Below, one piece after another: positions 46,501 through 55,219 of a DNA stretch of 64,000 bases (position 1 is its first letter; every line of letters starts with the position of its first letter). This DNA is from Trichobilharzia szidati. Lineage: Eukaryota > Platyhelminthes > Trematoda > Strigeidida > Schistosomatidae. The notes under the pieces are model-generated. The model was given only the letters and a program-made list of their open reading frames with translations, did no database searches and was not told the DNA's origin. Location: the NCBI GenBank assembly GCA_944472155.2, contig OX235272.1, forward strand, positions 106,522,020 to 106,586,019, in the 5' to 3' direction. The position numbers and the translations under genes were made by a program.

Positions 46501-49500
46501 CGTTTCTCTATTTAATGCTGTAATAGCTTTATCAAAGCAGTATTATTAAACCGGAATTTACAAAATCCACTCAGCATATATATAACAAAGAGTTAAGGGG
46601 TGAGAAAATAGACTCCTTAGGTCAAGTTAAATTAAAAGGACATATTGAAAGTCAAAATAACAATGAACATCACCAAACCAAATGACAAAGGTAATAGTAC
46701 CTCTGTTATGATATCAAAACAAAGTTTACTAACTTGATCATCGTTCGTTAGTCTGGGGTCATTTTTCGTTGTCAATTTGGTCAATTGGTAAAGATAACAA
46801 AACCAAGTGTAGATTGTTGGATTTGATCAGTGTGTAAAATTATAAAAGCAGCGTGTGTTTACATAATGAAGTTGCTTATCATATTGAGGTTGATTTTGTC
46901 ACTTCATGGGGGAGGGAGGTATTGTGACCAGGTCAAATTCTGTTTTAGTCCATCATTCCTATTTATCAGACAATTTGGATTCCACTTGACATGAAGTGCT
47001 TCTGATGATATTAGACGTTTTTTATGATTTCCGAAGTTTTTCTGGATCAACACGAATGTGATATGCAAGTTCACTATGTAAACACACACTGCTTTTATAA
47101 TTTTACACACTGATCAAATACAACAATCTACACTTGGTTTTGTTATCTTTACCAATTGACCGACTTGACAACGAAAAATGACACCAGACTGATGAACGAT
47201 GATCAAGTTAGTAAACTTTGTTTTGATATCATAACAGAGGTACTATTACCTTTGTTATTTGGTTTAGTGATCTTCATTGGTATTTTGACTTTCAATATGT
47301 CCTTTTAATTTAACTTGACCTAAGGAGTCTATTTTCTCACCCCTTAACTCTTTGTTATATATATGCTGAGTGGATTTTGTAAATTCCGGTTTAATAATAC
47401 TGCTTTGATAAAGCTATTAGCATTAAATAGCGAAACGTCAGTAAAACACAACAATATCGTTTTGTTTTTCATTCGTTCATTGGGAAATACAAAATAAACC
47501 TTTATTATAATGAATATCATATACCCAATGCCCACATTTTTTCAAACTGTTAAAAGTGATGAACTTGGTTTGGACATATATAACAATCCTACAAATCAAT
47601 ATTACCACACATAGTTTCGTATTGTTCAAAAAGAATGAAGCAAAAAATAAATAAATGAATAAATAATAGGTAACATATAATCAACAAACCAGAGAAGAAG
47701 AATTGTCCTTAGTATTCACTGTCGTCGTCGTCTCATGGTTGTCTGAACCCCCACCATCACCACCACTACCACTGCCATCATTATCATTGTTACTATTTTG
47801 ATTTTCATTATAAGAATCGACAACAGCTCGAATAATTACATCGCGTCCTTCAGCAGTTTCAGTATCCTTTAACCATCTTAGCAGTACTGGATAAACTTTC
47901 AAGTAATTGCTTAAACTTAAATCCATTCTTTCAAATCTTGAAACTAAAGATACACTACGATGCACTCCGTAAAGTTTTGCAAGTGATTGTGCTACATCAG
48001 TTTGAGAAAGATCTAAAAGAAAACAGAAATAGCATGCTAAGGGTATAAAAATAGCATAGCGCCTAATTTTTATTTTGAAAAAAAAAGTTGAAACTTGTCT
48101 CTGTGCATTTGTAAAAGAAAATTGGTTTGTTAATTAATGTATTAATCCCACACAACATTTTATTGATTGTGTGAGGGCTGAGATACTGTTTGGGTGCCCA
48201 GACCGAAGCGGGTGGTTGTCTTAAGGGACCACCCCACGAGCCTTTGACTTGAACTCTAATCAGCAAGGCAGAGGAGCAGCATCAGGACCTGCGTTCCCAT
48301 GGTTGCCGGTGACTAATACAAGTCCATACGCTATTTGATCCGATTGGATTCTGGAGCCCATTTTACCCCCCATGGTAACTGCTTTCAGTCTAACCGCTAT
48401 CCAAACAACCTTCCTGACATGATAGAACCTGCAGGAACATGAGTCCAAGCCAGTTTAGCTTGTTGGGTCACTGCAGCATTCAAACCCAACTACCACTACA
48501 AGGTAGCAGTTGTCGACCGGGATGTAGTTCAGAGACTTGACGCAAGGCATCACACACTTGATATACTCTGAGTTTACCAGCGGTGAGTGGTATCACATAT
48601 ACGAAACCCTTGAATCTATTCTGGATTGGAAGCGATGAATTGCGTGTCCGACGATGACATACAGAGGATCATGTGAAGAGGGAATGAATCCTTGCAGGCA
48701 GTTGTGGATCCAGGTGAATGTGAATGGGAGGAGATTTGTAGTCCAGATGGAGATTTATGATGTAGTTGTGTGTTTTTTCTCAACTGGACGGTTTAACTGG
48801 GAAGCTTTCATTTCCCTTCTATGCAAAATCTTCAGTGTGTGTGTGTGTGTGTGTGAGTATTTTGGATTTATCGGTGAATGATATAAATGTCTCTCCGGAT
48901 CACCTTCACTGTGATTGGTTGTCGTATTTGGGGGTTCCACTATCATCGTTTTAAACTGTATTGGTATGCATTGTTTCATTGACCTGATATATTTACCATT
49001 TTTGAAATGAAACTTGTTCTTAATCGATTGGTAAATTTGATCGATGTCAATATGTCTTTTGAATCAGGATTAATCTGAGTACCAGGTGTTTAAGAATACT
49101 CTGGAATTTTTAGTATCTCAGGTGTTTAAAATTCTCACTTTTTTTCCAAACAAATTGGTGTCCACAGTTGTCTACATATATTCATATGCAGAGATACGTG
49201 TCGTATCTTTTGATGCCTAGTTAATGTTCTTGGATTCAAAGTCTAAGGCGGTGTCTACTTTAACCAACAGAGTGTTTTTCCCAATCGATTGAATTCACTT
49301 TGAGTACATGGTGTTGATCTTGTCTTCTTTCATTGTTGCGCCAATTTGATCTGCATTTTATTGAATGAAGTATTGAAGTGACTGTATTAGTTTGTATGGG
49401 ATATTTAATCAAAATGGTTTTAGTACATGTGTACATGTGTAAAACTTGGGCTCTATGGTAGTAAGTAATTCCATATTAGTTTGTTTATTAGATATATCAC

Positions 49501-52500
49501 ACAGTGATGAAACAGTATTATTATTTACTGGGTGACGTTTCGAACAAAATTTATTTATTGTTCATAATCATTTCATCATCAATTATAATCACACGACTTC
49601 GAAACTTGAGTTTTATAGTTTTTTGTTCTCTCCTATTTTTCGTCGTTGGGGTAGCAGAATTTTGCAGATTTCTGGATGGACAGGTGTTGAATCTCTCCTA
49701 TTACACGTACTCTCTTCAGTTGACTCAATAAACAAAGCTTCCGTTGTTATCAATCTCTCCCTCCACCCTGTTACATTAGATTTTAAAACTGTCATCTTAT
49801 CCCATCCAGCCTATTGTATGGTTGTGTGTAACAGCATATGGTGTAATGCTATAGCTGAACTATTCTCTAGATTTCTTATCTTATTCGCGTCAACTAATCT
49901 AGATTTTGCTAGGTTTTTATGCTCGGCCCGAATAAGATAAGAAATCCGGAGAATAGTTCAGCTATAGCACTACATGCAATTACACACAAACATACTATAG
50001 GATGGGATAAGATGACAGTTCTAAAATCTAATGTCAGAGGGTGGAGGGAGAGATCAATAACAGAAGCTTTGTTTATCGAATCAACTGCAAACATGTTCAA
50101 TAGGAATGATTCAACATCTGTTACAGACATCTGGAAAATTCTACTACCCCAAAAGACGACTAATAGGAGAGGACAAAGAAAACTATAAAACTCAAGTTTC
50201 GAAGTCGTGTGATTACATGGTTTACGAGGATAACTTTCGCCGGTAATTTGCTTTGCGTGTAAACATCTTTTAATGAAGTTATGAAGTTCTTTCATCTTGA
50301 TGGATAAGTGTAAAATAAGAGGCATAACCTTTAAATTTAAGCTGTGTTACCATTGTTACACAGATCCAGTTGGAAAGCGAATACCTCTGCTGTATAGCTA
50401 CATAAACTAACTGTAGCAAACAAATGTCCAGTGGAAAATAAATACATGTATATCAAATACACCGTGAAGAAGAGTAATGAAAATCGCATAATCTACGTGT
50501 ACAGTCTACTGAGTATCATTATCTGTAAGTGTAGAGTAACAAAGATTACCGGATAACGACAAATTACAAACAAGACATGATTAATGTTTCGTTTAAAAGG
50601 TCAGTTACAAAATAATCAAATAGGGGAGCAGTATATATATTTATATACTGACTGGTTCTAGCGTAGAACTTCCCACAGATGTACAGCAGTTCAAGTTGCC
50701 CCACTTCCTCAATATAGCACACAAAGCAAGAGAAGAGAGTAAAGAAAGATTTAAAAGAGAGATGATAAACAGAAATATGAGGCAAAAGAATAGTAATATG
50801 GAAGAACAGTATAATTTTATTGGATATGATAAATCACAAAGAGTGAATGCATCTGCGCATCACTGAGAACGATTTTGAGCCATGTCACTAATTGTTTCCA
50901 ACCATTGGTTTTTACCGTCCCGAGGACCCCAACCAGGAAGTCTACACCTTCCTACGTGGCTTAGACTAACTGTTGTAGATTTCAGTTAGTTTCAGTTTCA
51001 TTGGCTTAAACTCACAGTTATGCATTTCGTCGATTGATGCCATGTTTTCGTTTGACCACCACTAACTATTTTCCAACATACTCCTATGTCAGCTAACAAC
51101 GCACCTCGAGGAAGGCAATCGATGGCTAGACATGAGTAACACATCTCCTAGCTATGTCAATCGATGTAAATTCACAACCACCTCGACGATTGATTTCCCC
51201 TCCTTATCTAGCACTCAACCGATGCCTCACCTCAATATTGCCCACCCTGGTATACAACTTAACACGGGAGATAGAACGCAGGCACCTAAGATCAAAGAAA
51301 GCTAGCCAGGCTTTTCATGTCTTCCACTTTCAATAGCCATGTCTCAGTCATAGCTATAAAGGATAACAGAGCAAACTGCCGAGCGGTACACACGTCATTT
51401 ATTCAGCAGTCGGATATCGCGTCTACTCAGCCAGATATGGCGTAAGTTAGCAAATGTTAAACGAGTCTTTTGCCTCCATGCTGAGATTTCGTCAGCCATA
51501 TATATATATATATATATCAGGAAGACTTACTCATTTCAACGCGTCTGTTAAAAAACATATTGGATAGTTTTTCTAGTTCAATTAAGTCAACAAATCCACC
51601 GCTTGATTGTGTTGTTAAATCTACTGTATTCTCTTCATTTTCTGGAGATTTCTCTTCTTCGAATGAACCCATATCACTAATTAATTGACTTTGCATATTG
51701 ACTTTTCTACGAGGCTAAAATTAAGATAGAGCAATTACTGATACAGATAGATAAATACAAAAATGAGTAAACTTTTACTAAATAGTATTATGAACAATAA
51801 TATCATAGAAAAGAGACACTATTGTATGCAAAGGAGTTATTCAAAGAATAGCTATGCAGTGATTACCACTTATCATGCTGTGTTACTTCAGACATGATAG
51901 TGACTATTTTTATGAGTACAGGTCATCATGTATTTAATACAAATTAGCACGAGACTACTACTGGTATAAACAAATATATTTGATGATTTCACGTTAAAAA
52001 AATCAATTGACATCAGTTGGAGAACCAACCACTGGAGACTAGGGAACAGTTGCTTCGTAAGTTTGGGACTTCTTTCAGCAGTACATGCATCCTTTACCAC
52101 CCCACCGGGATCGAACCCAAGATCTCTAAATGATGAGGCTAGTTTGTTGGACCATTCAGCAAATAAAATGACATCCAGTGACCCACGAATTCTAACTTTC
52201 ACCAAGCACGAATTTCTCGTTCAAGTCGTAGTATTCATTTTCTTTCTATACTTGTGATGTGGAATTTAAAACAATCCCCAATTTACCTAAGAAACATCTG
52301 ACTATGAAAGCATTTAGAAACCTAATTATCCCAGAATACAAATGAAGTAGTAGAGAATTTTACATTCATCTAAACAACATATAGAAAGAGGAGCAGTGAA
52401 AGACAATCCAAATATGCGAGAATTTTAGGTAAATTAGTATATTAATACGTTAAAGACTGAAAACCAATTGTCGTTCACCACAATGTGCATTTACCAGCCA

Positions 52501-53561
52501 ACTTCTTTCTATAGAGTAAAGTACATCAGCCGTACACGGCACCAAATCCCCTAGCGTATTTCGCAACGATGTTCTTGTTTGGATAATTGGGTGATAGAAG
52601 AAGAATATCAGTAGCACTGTCCATCAGCATTTTGTCAATTCTACGCTTCATACTGACCTTCAAAATCTCACACTGTCTTAATAAGAGGGACTGCAAACGC
52701 ATCACTCATACACATCGGAATCACTGGCAATCTAAGACTTTAAACTTAGTTGTTGTCTCCAAAAGTAAAAAGTACACTTATTTTCCTTGCTTGACAAGAA
52801 TTATGTTCCTATCATAATTTTGTTTACATTTTGATGTTTTTTTATTTCTTCCTTTTTATCAGTAACTTTTCATTATTTGCAAAGATTCCGTTAGCCATCA
52901 GCAATCAATGACATACACCAGCCATCCACAGTTCTCCTGTCTGCTGACCATAAGAGGTGATACGGCACCCGTCTATAGTAATACTGTTTATTCACAAACA
53001 GTAATTACATGTCATTTGTAAAACAGCTTAATTTTATTCCAAAGTAAGAGGTATTAATTCCGTTTGAAATAATTTGAAGTCATTTTGTCTAAATATAAGA
53101 AATACTCCGTGTTTTAAACAATAAATATTGCATACACACACACACAAAAAGTTTATCATAGCTAAATGATAACTCACTCGGGGATTATTATCAAGGAAAA
53201 ATGTTGATCCAGGATATAAATGTGGACCATGTTCCTGAACTGTATATAAAATAGGAATTCAATAAATAAGCTGAGTAGAAAAAGAAATACCTGCAGGATC
53301 AAACTCTTCATTCATTAGTTGATTGAGTTGATCTATAACCAATGATTCTGAACTGTTTCTTAAACCATTAATATTCGATGTAGTAACTGGTACATGAACC
53401 TGATAAGTAGAAATGGAGTTACATTGATTTATCCAAAAACAAAATTAACATACAATACATCCATCTGCATTCTTGAATGTTAAAAATAAGCTATTACTAT
53501 GTTGTGTGTGATCCCATGGCAATAAAATGTCACTTAGAGATACCATTCCACGAGAATAAAC
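34445..53561 (-). CDS. Divergent POU-homeobox transcription factor, C-terminal part
   Basis: Predicted nuclear DNA-binding factor. Joined minus-strand exons: 53454-53561, 53291-53399, 53178-53239, 51531-51714, 47690-48012, 44043-44138, then 40618-40767 (or its identical-frame twin 34445-34594). All junctions are GT-AG with matching phases. The POU-specific domain reads ELEKLSNMFFNRRVEM, then SQTDVAQSLAKLYG...SRFERMDLSLSNYLKVYPVL and LRWLKD. After a Ser/Asn/Gly-rich linker, the homeodomain reads KRRPRTILPDDIKMELERLY, then KNQRVSKYETKELSAKFNLD and IIVSWFYNRRARD. The protein ends in KMKQRRRRR. Trp48, Asn51 and Arg53 are kept, but the POU hallmark RVWFCNRR is VSWFYNRR, so the class cannot be assigned. 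The 5' exons are not identified. Confidence 0.85.
34720..36000 (-). repeat. RTE-like LINE (family B), RT C-terminal half (block copy 1)
   Basis: The minus strand shows, with frameshifts, STSFNSWLYYSATCQVIHNG, the VKQGYLLSPMKFLI motif, the catalytic region LVDLDFVDDLCLASHKLE (FADD changed to FVDD), INGRD and a 3' end GAAGCCCTAATGTTCCACTC...CAAGGGAATAATAATAAT. This gives the clean 3' end of the family with its ATA/AAT tail. Confidence 0.8.
36001..36150. mobile_element. Solo PLE terminal repeat
   Basis: ATTATGAGCAATAGTTTGTG followed by CTCGAAACGTCATCAG and ...aattatactctaccacagtgcccaag, the terminal motif also found at 19190-19390, 60050-60180 and 61385-61480. It is absent at the equivalent place in block copy 2 (about 42170), so it is an insertion present in one copy only. 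Confidence 0.65.
36300..36440 (+). repeat. Family 1 SINE/satellite, headless (block copy 1)
   Basis: Begins at ggtgcgtactgccgaaga and keeps the ribozyme-like box (attaggctgacgaaacagctgtct) and the tail. Twin at 42320-42450. Confidence 0.6.
36693..36745 (+). ncRNA. Hammerhead-ribozyme relic (Sm-alpha type), block copy 1
   Basis: Stem I ATCCAG (36695-36700) pairs with CTGGAT (36734-36739). Stem II is GTCC/GGAC with a CGAATA loop. GAAA is present. Stem III is ATGC/GCAT, and the cleavage triplet ATC is at 36731-36733. The CUGAUGA box reads ATGACGA (C3 to A, U7 to C), so I predict no activity. Confidence 0.65.
36815..36895 (-). repeat. Family C SINE, tRNA-like head only (block copy 1)
   Basis: Own direction: CGTCGGTGGCACAGTGGTTA, then the GCATGGTCCGGGGTTGTACC region where the B box is mutated. 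The body and LINE-like tail are missing. Twin at 42845-42945. Confidence 0.6.
36960..37084 (-). repeat. LINE family B 3' end, cut by the gap
   Basis: Reverse of ttcccttgggttcatagtggaacatagggcttcaac. It runs into the N run. The uncut equivalent is 43005-43920. Confidence 0.65.
37085..37582. other. Assembly gap (498 N)
   Basis: Run of N. The base after it (37583) corresponds to about 31413, and the base before it (37084) to 43125, so the gap sits exactly between two copies of one block. Confidence 0.98.
37583..39218. mobile_element. PLE fragments in alternating orientation (block copy 2)
   Basis: A plus piece from 37583 (PKKMLILNFKFKIDTEVGRF) into a GIY-YIG start near 37780, a minus end (37850-38240), a minus RT-linker piece (38400-38840) and a plus end (39040-39218). 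Counterpart of 31413-33075. Confidence 0.65.
39226..40252 (-). repeat. LINE family A insertion (block copy 2)
   Basis: Counterpart of 33076-34098. RT tail: RLSTKGRVYCSAVRSVLLYG, VEDMKRLTVFDHRCLRSLSH and [20 protein letters not shown]. This copy keeps more family-consensus residues than copy 1 (SVLLYG against YVLFYG). Confidence 0.75.
40618..40767 (-). CDS. POU terminal exon: homeodomain helices 2-3 and stop (block copy 2)
   Basis: Acceptor ttctgattcag-like (ctg at 40768-40770 on plus), 49 codons plus TGA. NQRVSKYETKELSAKFNLDK carries helix 2, and IIVSWFYNRRARD is the recognition helix. Ends KKMKQRRRRR. This is the copy nearest the preceding exon. Confidence 0.88.
   Translation of the reverse strand, partial: NQRVSKYETKELSAKFNLDKKIIVSWFYNRRARDVAQQEKKMKQRRRRR
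40895..42165 (-). repeat. RTE-like LINE (family B), block copy 2
   Basis: Counterpart of 34720-36000, with VRQGYLLSPMKFLI and a VDFVNDLCLASHKLE catalytic region (FADD changed to FVND), therefore inactive. 3' end at the left. Confidence 0.78.
42320..42450 (+). repeat. Family 1 SINE/satellite, headless (block copy 2)
   Basis: Same headless unit as 36300-36440, with agagtcagtcctaaattaggctgacgaaacagctg. Confidence 0.6.
42717..42766 (+). ncRNA. Hammerhead-ribozyme relic, block copy 2
   Basis: Same layout as 36693-36745. Stem II loop is CAAATA; the core box reads ATGACAA (one more change, G8 to A). Stems I and III are intact. Predicted inactive. Confidence 0.63.
42845..42945 (-). repeat. Family C SINE head (block copy 2)
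   Basis: tRNA-like head as in 36815-36895, with about 20 extra nt (gaccatagatatcaggtgtgc) that copy 1 lacks. Confidence 0.6.
43005..43920 (-). repeat. RTE-like LINE (family B), 3' third
   Basis: Minus-strand segments EDLQVGRRKPTNWQKM, KVSYTLINLKPVCKS, KIRIFNTNVKSV and LYGSETW, ending in the family 3' end at about 43010. Truncated at 43920, just before the homeodomain exon 44043. Confidence 0.72.
44043..44138 (-). CDS. POU exon: homeodomain N-terminal arm to helix 1
   Basis: 32 codons between ctttag and gtaagt: LTEPISAEFQKRRPRTILPD then DIKMELERLYRK. Basic arm plus helix 1 of a homeodomain. This is the only copy in the window, sitting just outside the left duplicated block. Confidence 0.88.
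44230..44400 (-). repeat. SINE/satellite family 1 (POU intron)
   Basis: Reverse unit: tail, ribozyme-like box (gacagctgtttcatccctag), reversed B box (ggttcgaacccagg). Confidence 0.65.
44470..45290 (-). repeat. LINE family A, RT tail (POU intron)
   Basis: Decayed copy in minus orientation, including remnants of the VRCYDRVTNIEVRLRVFNKK-like, SETWPLRV and HARKFEDF parts. The same layout as 12125-13395. Confidence 0.6.
45575..45825 (-). repeat. LINE family B 3' end
   Basis: Reverse of ttcccttgggttcctggtggaacatacggcttcaac...; last ~250 nt only, preceded on the plus strand by a (TTA)n tail. Confidence 0.6.
45830..46439. other. POU intron without recognised feature
   Basis: AT-rich intronic DNA; one tiny LINE-tail scrap near 46085. 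No coding evidence. Confidence 0.35.
46440..47535. mobile_element. PLE palindrome, copy A
   Basis: The left arm (about 46469-46890) and right arm (about 47030-47500) are inverted repeats: 'gtatttcccaatgaatgaaa' at 46469 against 'tttcattcgttcattgggaa' at 47467. The arms carry the motif TTAAATAGCGAAACGTCAGT. The centre (46904-47110, minus) encodes a PLE endonuclease C-terminus: HKKRLISSEALHVKWNPNCL. Confidence 0.7.
47399..47440 (+). ncRNA. Hammerhead-like motif of PLE terminal repeat
   Basis: TTGATAAA, then GCTATT (47413-47418) pairing with AATAGC (47426-47431) as stem II, then GAAAC-GTC. PLEs are known to carry minimal hammerheads with a very short stem III (here ACGT). The CUGAUGA box is imperfect and one base too long. 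Variants at 46497 (minus), 55745, 55935 (minus) and 56570. Confidence 0.4.
47690..48012 (-). CDS. POU exon: rest of POU-specific domain and linker (copy A)
   Basis: Encodes SQTDVAQSLAKLYG (family TQaDVGlALGtLYG), SRFERMDLS (CRFEaLqLS) and LKVYPVLLRWLKD (LKPlLnkWLeE), then an Asn/Ser/Gly/Asp-rich linker to SSSL before gtttgt. The frame also reads through to a stop 2 codons past the donor, so an unspliced form would end here without a homeodomain. Duplicate: 56843-57165. Confidence 0.9.
48060..48650. repeat. Unclassified repeat, copy A
   Basis: Moderately GC-rich block (acaacattttattgattgtgtgaggg...gacgatgacatacaggggat type) with no recognisable protein. Its sharp composition change against the AT-rich intron suggests an inserted element. 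Twin at 57215-57815. Confidence 0.4.
48651..49060. repeat. PLE-associated arm sequence
   Basis: Contains caactggacggtttaactgggaagctttc and atcgattggtaaatttgatcgatgtcaat, the same arm type as 18625-18925. A (GT)n tract at 48835-48855 lies inside. Confidence 0.5.
49500..50230. mobile_element. Head-to-head pair of PLE GIY-YIG ends, copy A
   Basis: The minus half (49613-49795) encodes KSNVTGWRERLITTEALFIE...HPEICKILLPQ. The plus half (49919-50188) encodes SAIALHAITHKHTIGWDKMT, VRGWRERSITEALFIEST and IWKILLPQ. Both are the C-terminal part of the GIY-YIG domain, joined near 49915 at their 5'-truncated ends. Outer flanks are 'gggtgacgtttcgaacaaaa' at left and its counterpart lost at right. Confidence 0.8.
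50656..51500 (-). repeat. LINE family A tail, copy A
   Basis: 5'-truncated, decayed RT tail and 3' UTR in minus orientation. Its 3' end sits at the target site of the PLE palindrome found in copy B. A (TA)n tract lies at 51499-51518, next to the POU exon acceptor side. Confidence 0.65.
51531..51714 (-). CDS. POU exon: start of POU-specific domain (copy A)
   Basis: Acidic Ser/Glu-rich lead, then VDLIELEKLSNMFFNRRVEM, which matches helix 1 of the POU-specific domain (family pattern LEqFAktFKqRRIkLG). Phase 0 in, phase 1 out. Duplicate: 62381-62564. Confidence 0.85.
51715..53177. other. POU intron, mostly unique sequence
   Basis: Contains one family 1 unit in minus orientation at about 52000-52200 (gttggagaaccaaccactggagac...gatcgaacccaagatc). 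The rest has no recognised repeat or gene. Confidence 0.45.
53178..53239 (-). CDS. POU gene upstream exon 3
   Basis: 62 nt after a 51-nt intron. Encodes QEHGPHLYPGSTFFLDNNPR and ends CGA|gtgagt. Its frame continues into PRRKVNMQ of the next exon. Confidence 0.68.
53291..53399 (-). CDS. POU gene upstream exon 2
   Basis: Separated from the previous exon by a 54-nt intron, typical of the short introns in flatworm genes. Encodes VHVPVTTSNINGLRNSSESL, then VIDQLNQLMNEEFDPA. Phase 0 in, phase 1 out. Confidence 0.68.
53454..53561 (-). CDS. POU gene upstream exon 1 (in window)
   Basis: Between acceptor tttcag and donor gtatgt. Exactly 36 codons, phase 0 both ends: VYSRGMVSLSDILLPWDHTQ then SLFLTFKNADGCI. 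No domain is recognised. I assign it to the POU gene by strand, spacing and phase; only this frame is open. Confidence 0.65.
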
Positions 53562-54479
53562 CTGAAATTCGCAAAAACAACAACAACAAAAAGACCACAT
53601 AAACTGGACATGTGAAAAACTAACTGAAAAATATGCATGTACACTTTCAGGTGAAAAACTGTAGGAATTAAAGTGAAAAAGAACAGATCGAAAAGGAGTA
53701 ATAAAAAATTTTTGAACTTTTCCATTGATTTCGATCTGAATACAATATCCGTTATAAAATTAGTCAACGAAAACAACATGAGTACTTCATCAAGAGGTGA
53801 ACGATGCCCCAGTGATTAGTTTCATTAACAGATAGCCTGATGATAATCTTAGTATTTCTGAAGAAATGTAGTAACTATTAGTGCTACAGAGAACTAACGC
53901 ACTTTCATCACTACGAGTAATCTTTATCCGACTTTTAAAATGAGACATGAGACTATTGTTGTGGGTACAGCAACACATTCACAGTGTAGAATAGTGATAC
54001 AAACTAATTCGGTGAATTAAAACAGCTTAATTTCTTAACGCATAGATATTACTCTGATTAAGTTAAACAAATTATTTCAGACAAAAGATTTGATGCAATC
54101 TGAGCAAGAACAAATACCAAGAAAACAGGTAGACTATTCAGAAATTCAAAAAACTATCTATACATATTTAGTCAGGCATTTCTATGCCTATGAAGTAGTT
54201 ACAATGATTATGATGCAAATAGGTTTTTTAGAAATTGCAAGCCAATTCGTAGCGTCTTGACAACCGTATAAGCTATCGTTAATGTATGGCAATCCACAGA
54301 AAGAAATGAAAGACAGAAGGATGAAAATTATGGAATGCTGTGGAACATAAGAATTGATAAAAGAATGTTATTTTACAAGGGGATAAAGATAGCGAATGAA
54401 TAAAACCAAGTCAGTACACGGGACTACACGTATTTAACCAGAGTTTCCAACAGTAGTCTAGTCATACAAAATAATGCGA
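53562..54479. other. POU 5' intron or upstream DNA, nothing recognised
   Basis: AT-rich; no further POU exon could be identified. The next 5' exon may be to the right of the gap or outside the window. Confidence 0.35.
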
Positions 54480-54719
54480 GGGATGTACTTCTTTAGGGCT
54501 TATTTTAGTACCAGGCATTCTTCTTCAAAAGTGTGCAGACATCTTGTGTCATCCTCTTACTCAAATCTTTAATGTATCATTCAACAAGGAAACGGTACCT
54601 GCTGACTGGAAAGAAATCAAGGTTGTACCTGTACAGAAATCATCTTCTGGAGCAGGTATAAAGTTTAGACCGGTCGCTATAACATCTCCTTTTTTGAAAA
54701 CTATGGAGAAACTTCTTTT
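54480..54719 (+). repeat. Non-LTR retrotransposon RT fragment (CR1/jockey-like)
   Basis: The plus strand encodes HPLTQIFNVSFNKETVPADW, KEIKVVPVQKSSSGAG and RPVAITSPFLKTMEKLL, the N-terminal RT block (WK...VVPV.K......RPVA.T). It belongs to a different clade from LINE families A and B and is cut by the gap. Confidence 0.75.
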
Positions 54720-55219
54720 NNNNNNNNNNNNNNNNNNNNNNNNNNNNNNNNNNNNNNNNNNNNNNNNNNNNNNNNNNNNNNNNNNNNNNNNNNNNNNNNN
54801 NNNNNNNNNNNNNNNNNNNNNNNNNNNNNNNNNNNNNNNNNNNNNNNNNNNNNNNNNNNNNNNNNNNNNNNNNNNNNNNNNNNNNNNNNNNNNNNNNNNN
54901 NNNNNNNNNNNNNNNNNNNNNNNNNNNNNNNNNNNNNNNNNNNNNNNNNNNNNNNNNNNNNNNNNNNNNNNNNNNNNNNNNNNNNNNNNNNNNNNNNNNN
55001 NNNNNNNNNNNNNNNNNNNNNNNNNNNNNNNNNNNNNNNNNNNNNNNNNNNNNNNNNNNNNNNNNNNNNNNNNNNNNNNNNNNNNNNNNNNNNNNNNNNN
55101 NNNNNNNNNNNNNNNNNNNNNNNNNNNNNNNNNNNNNNNNNNNNNNNNNNNNNNNNNNNNNNNNNNNNNNNNNNNNNNNNNNNNNNNNNNNNNNNNNNNN
55201 NNNNNNNNNNNNNNNNNNN
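54720..55219. other. Assembly gap (500 N)
   Basis: Run of exactly 500 N, probably a placeholder length. Lies between copies A and B of the second duplicated block. Confidence 0.98.

Larger units (their letters stand above)
47355..54719. repeat. Second large duplicated block, copy A
   Basis: Collinear with 56520 onward: POU linker exon, unknown repeat, PLE pairs, LINE A, POU-specific start exon, family 1 unit and unique intron. Copy A lacks two insertions present in copy B. Its right end runs into the second N gap. Confidence 0.9.

Noticed and set aside
47681..47965. Complete small protein of 94 residues on the minus strand
   Set aside because: It is the POU exon read past its donor; the true exon extends upstream to 48012 and is spliced at both ends.
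53454..53561. Exon of a SATB/Dve-type protein rather than the POU gene
   Set aside because: I considered a COMPASS/ubiquitin-like domain but saw no convincing match; phase continuity to the POU exons is the stronger evidence.
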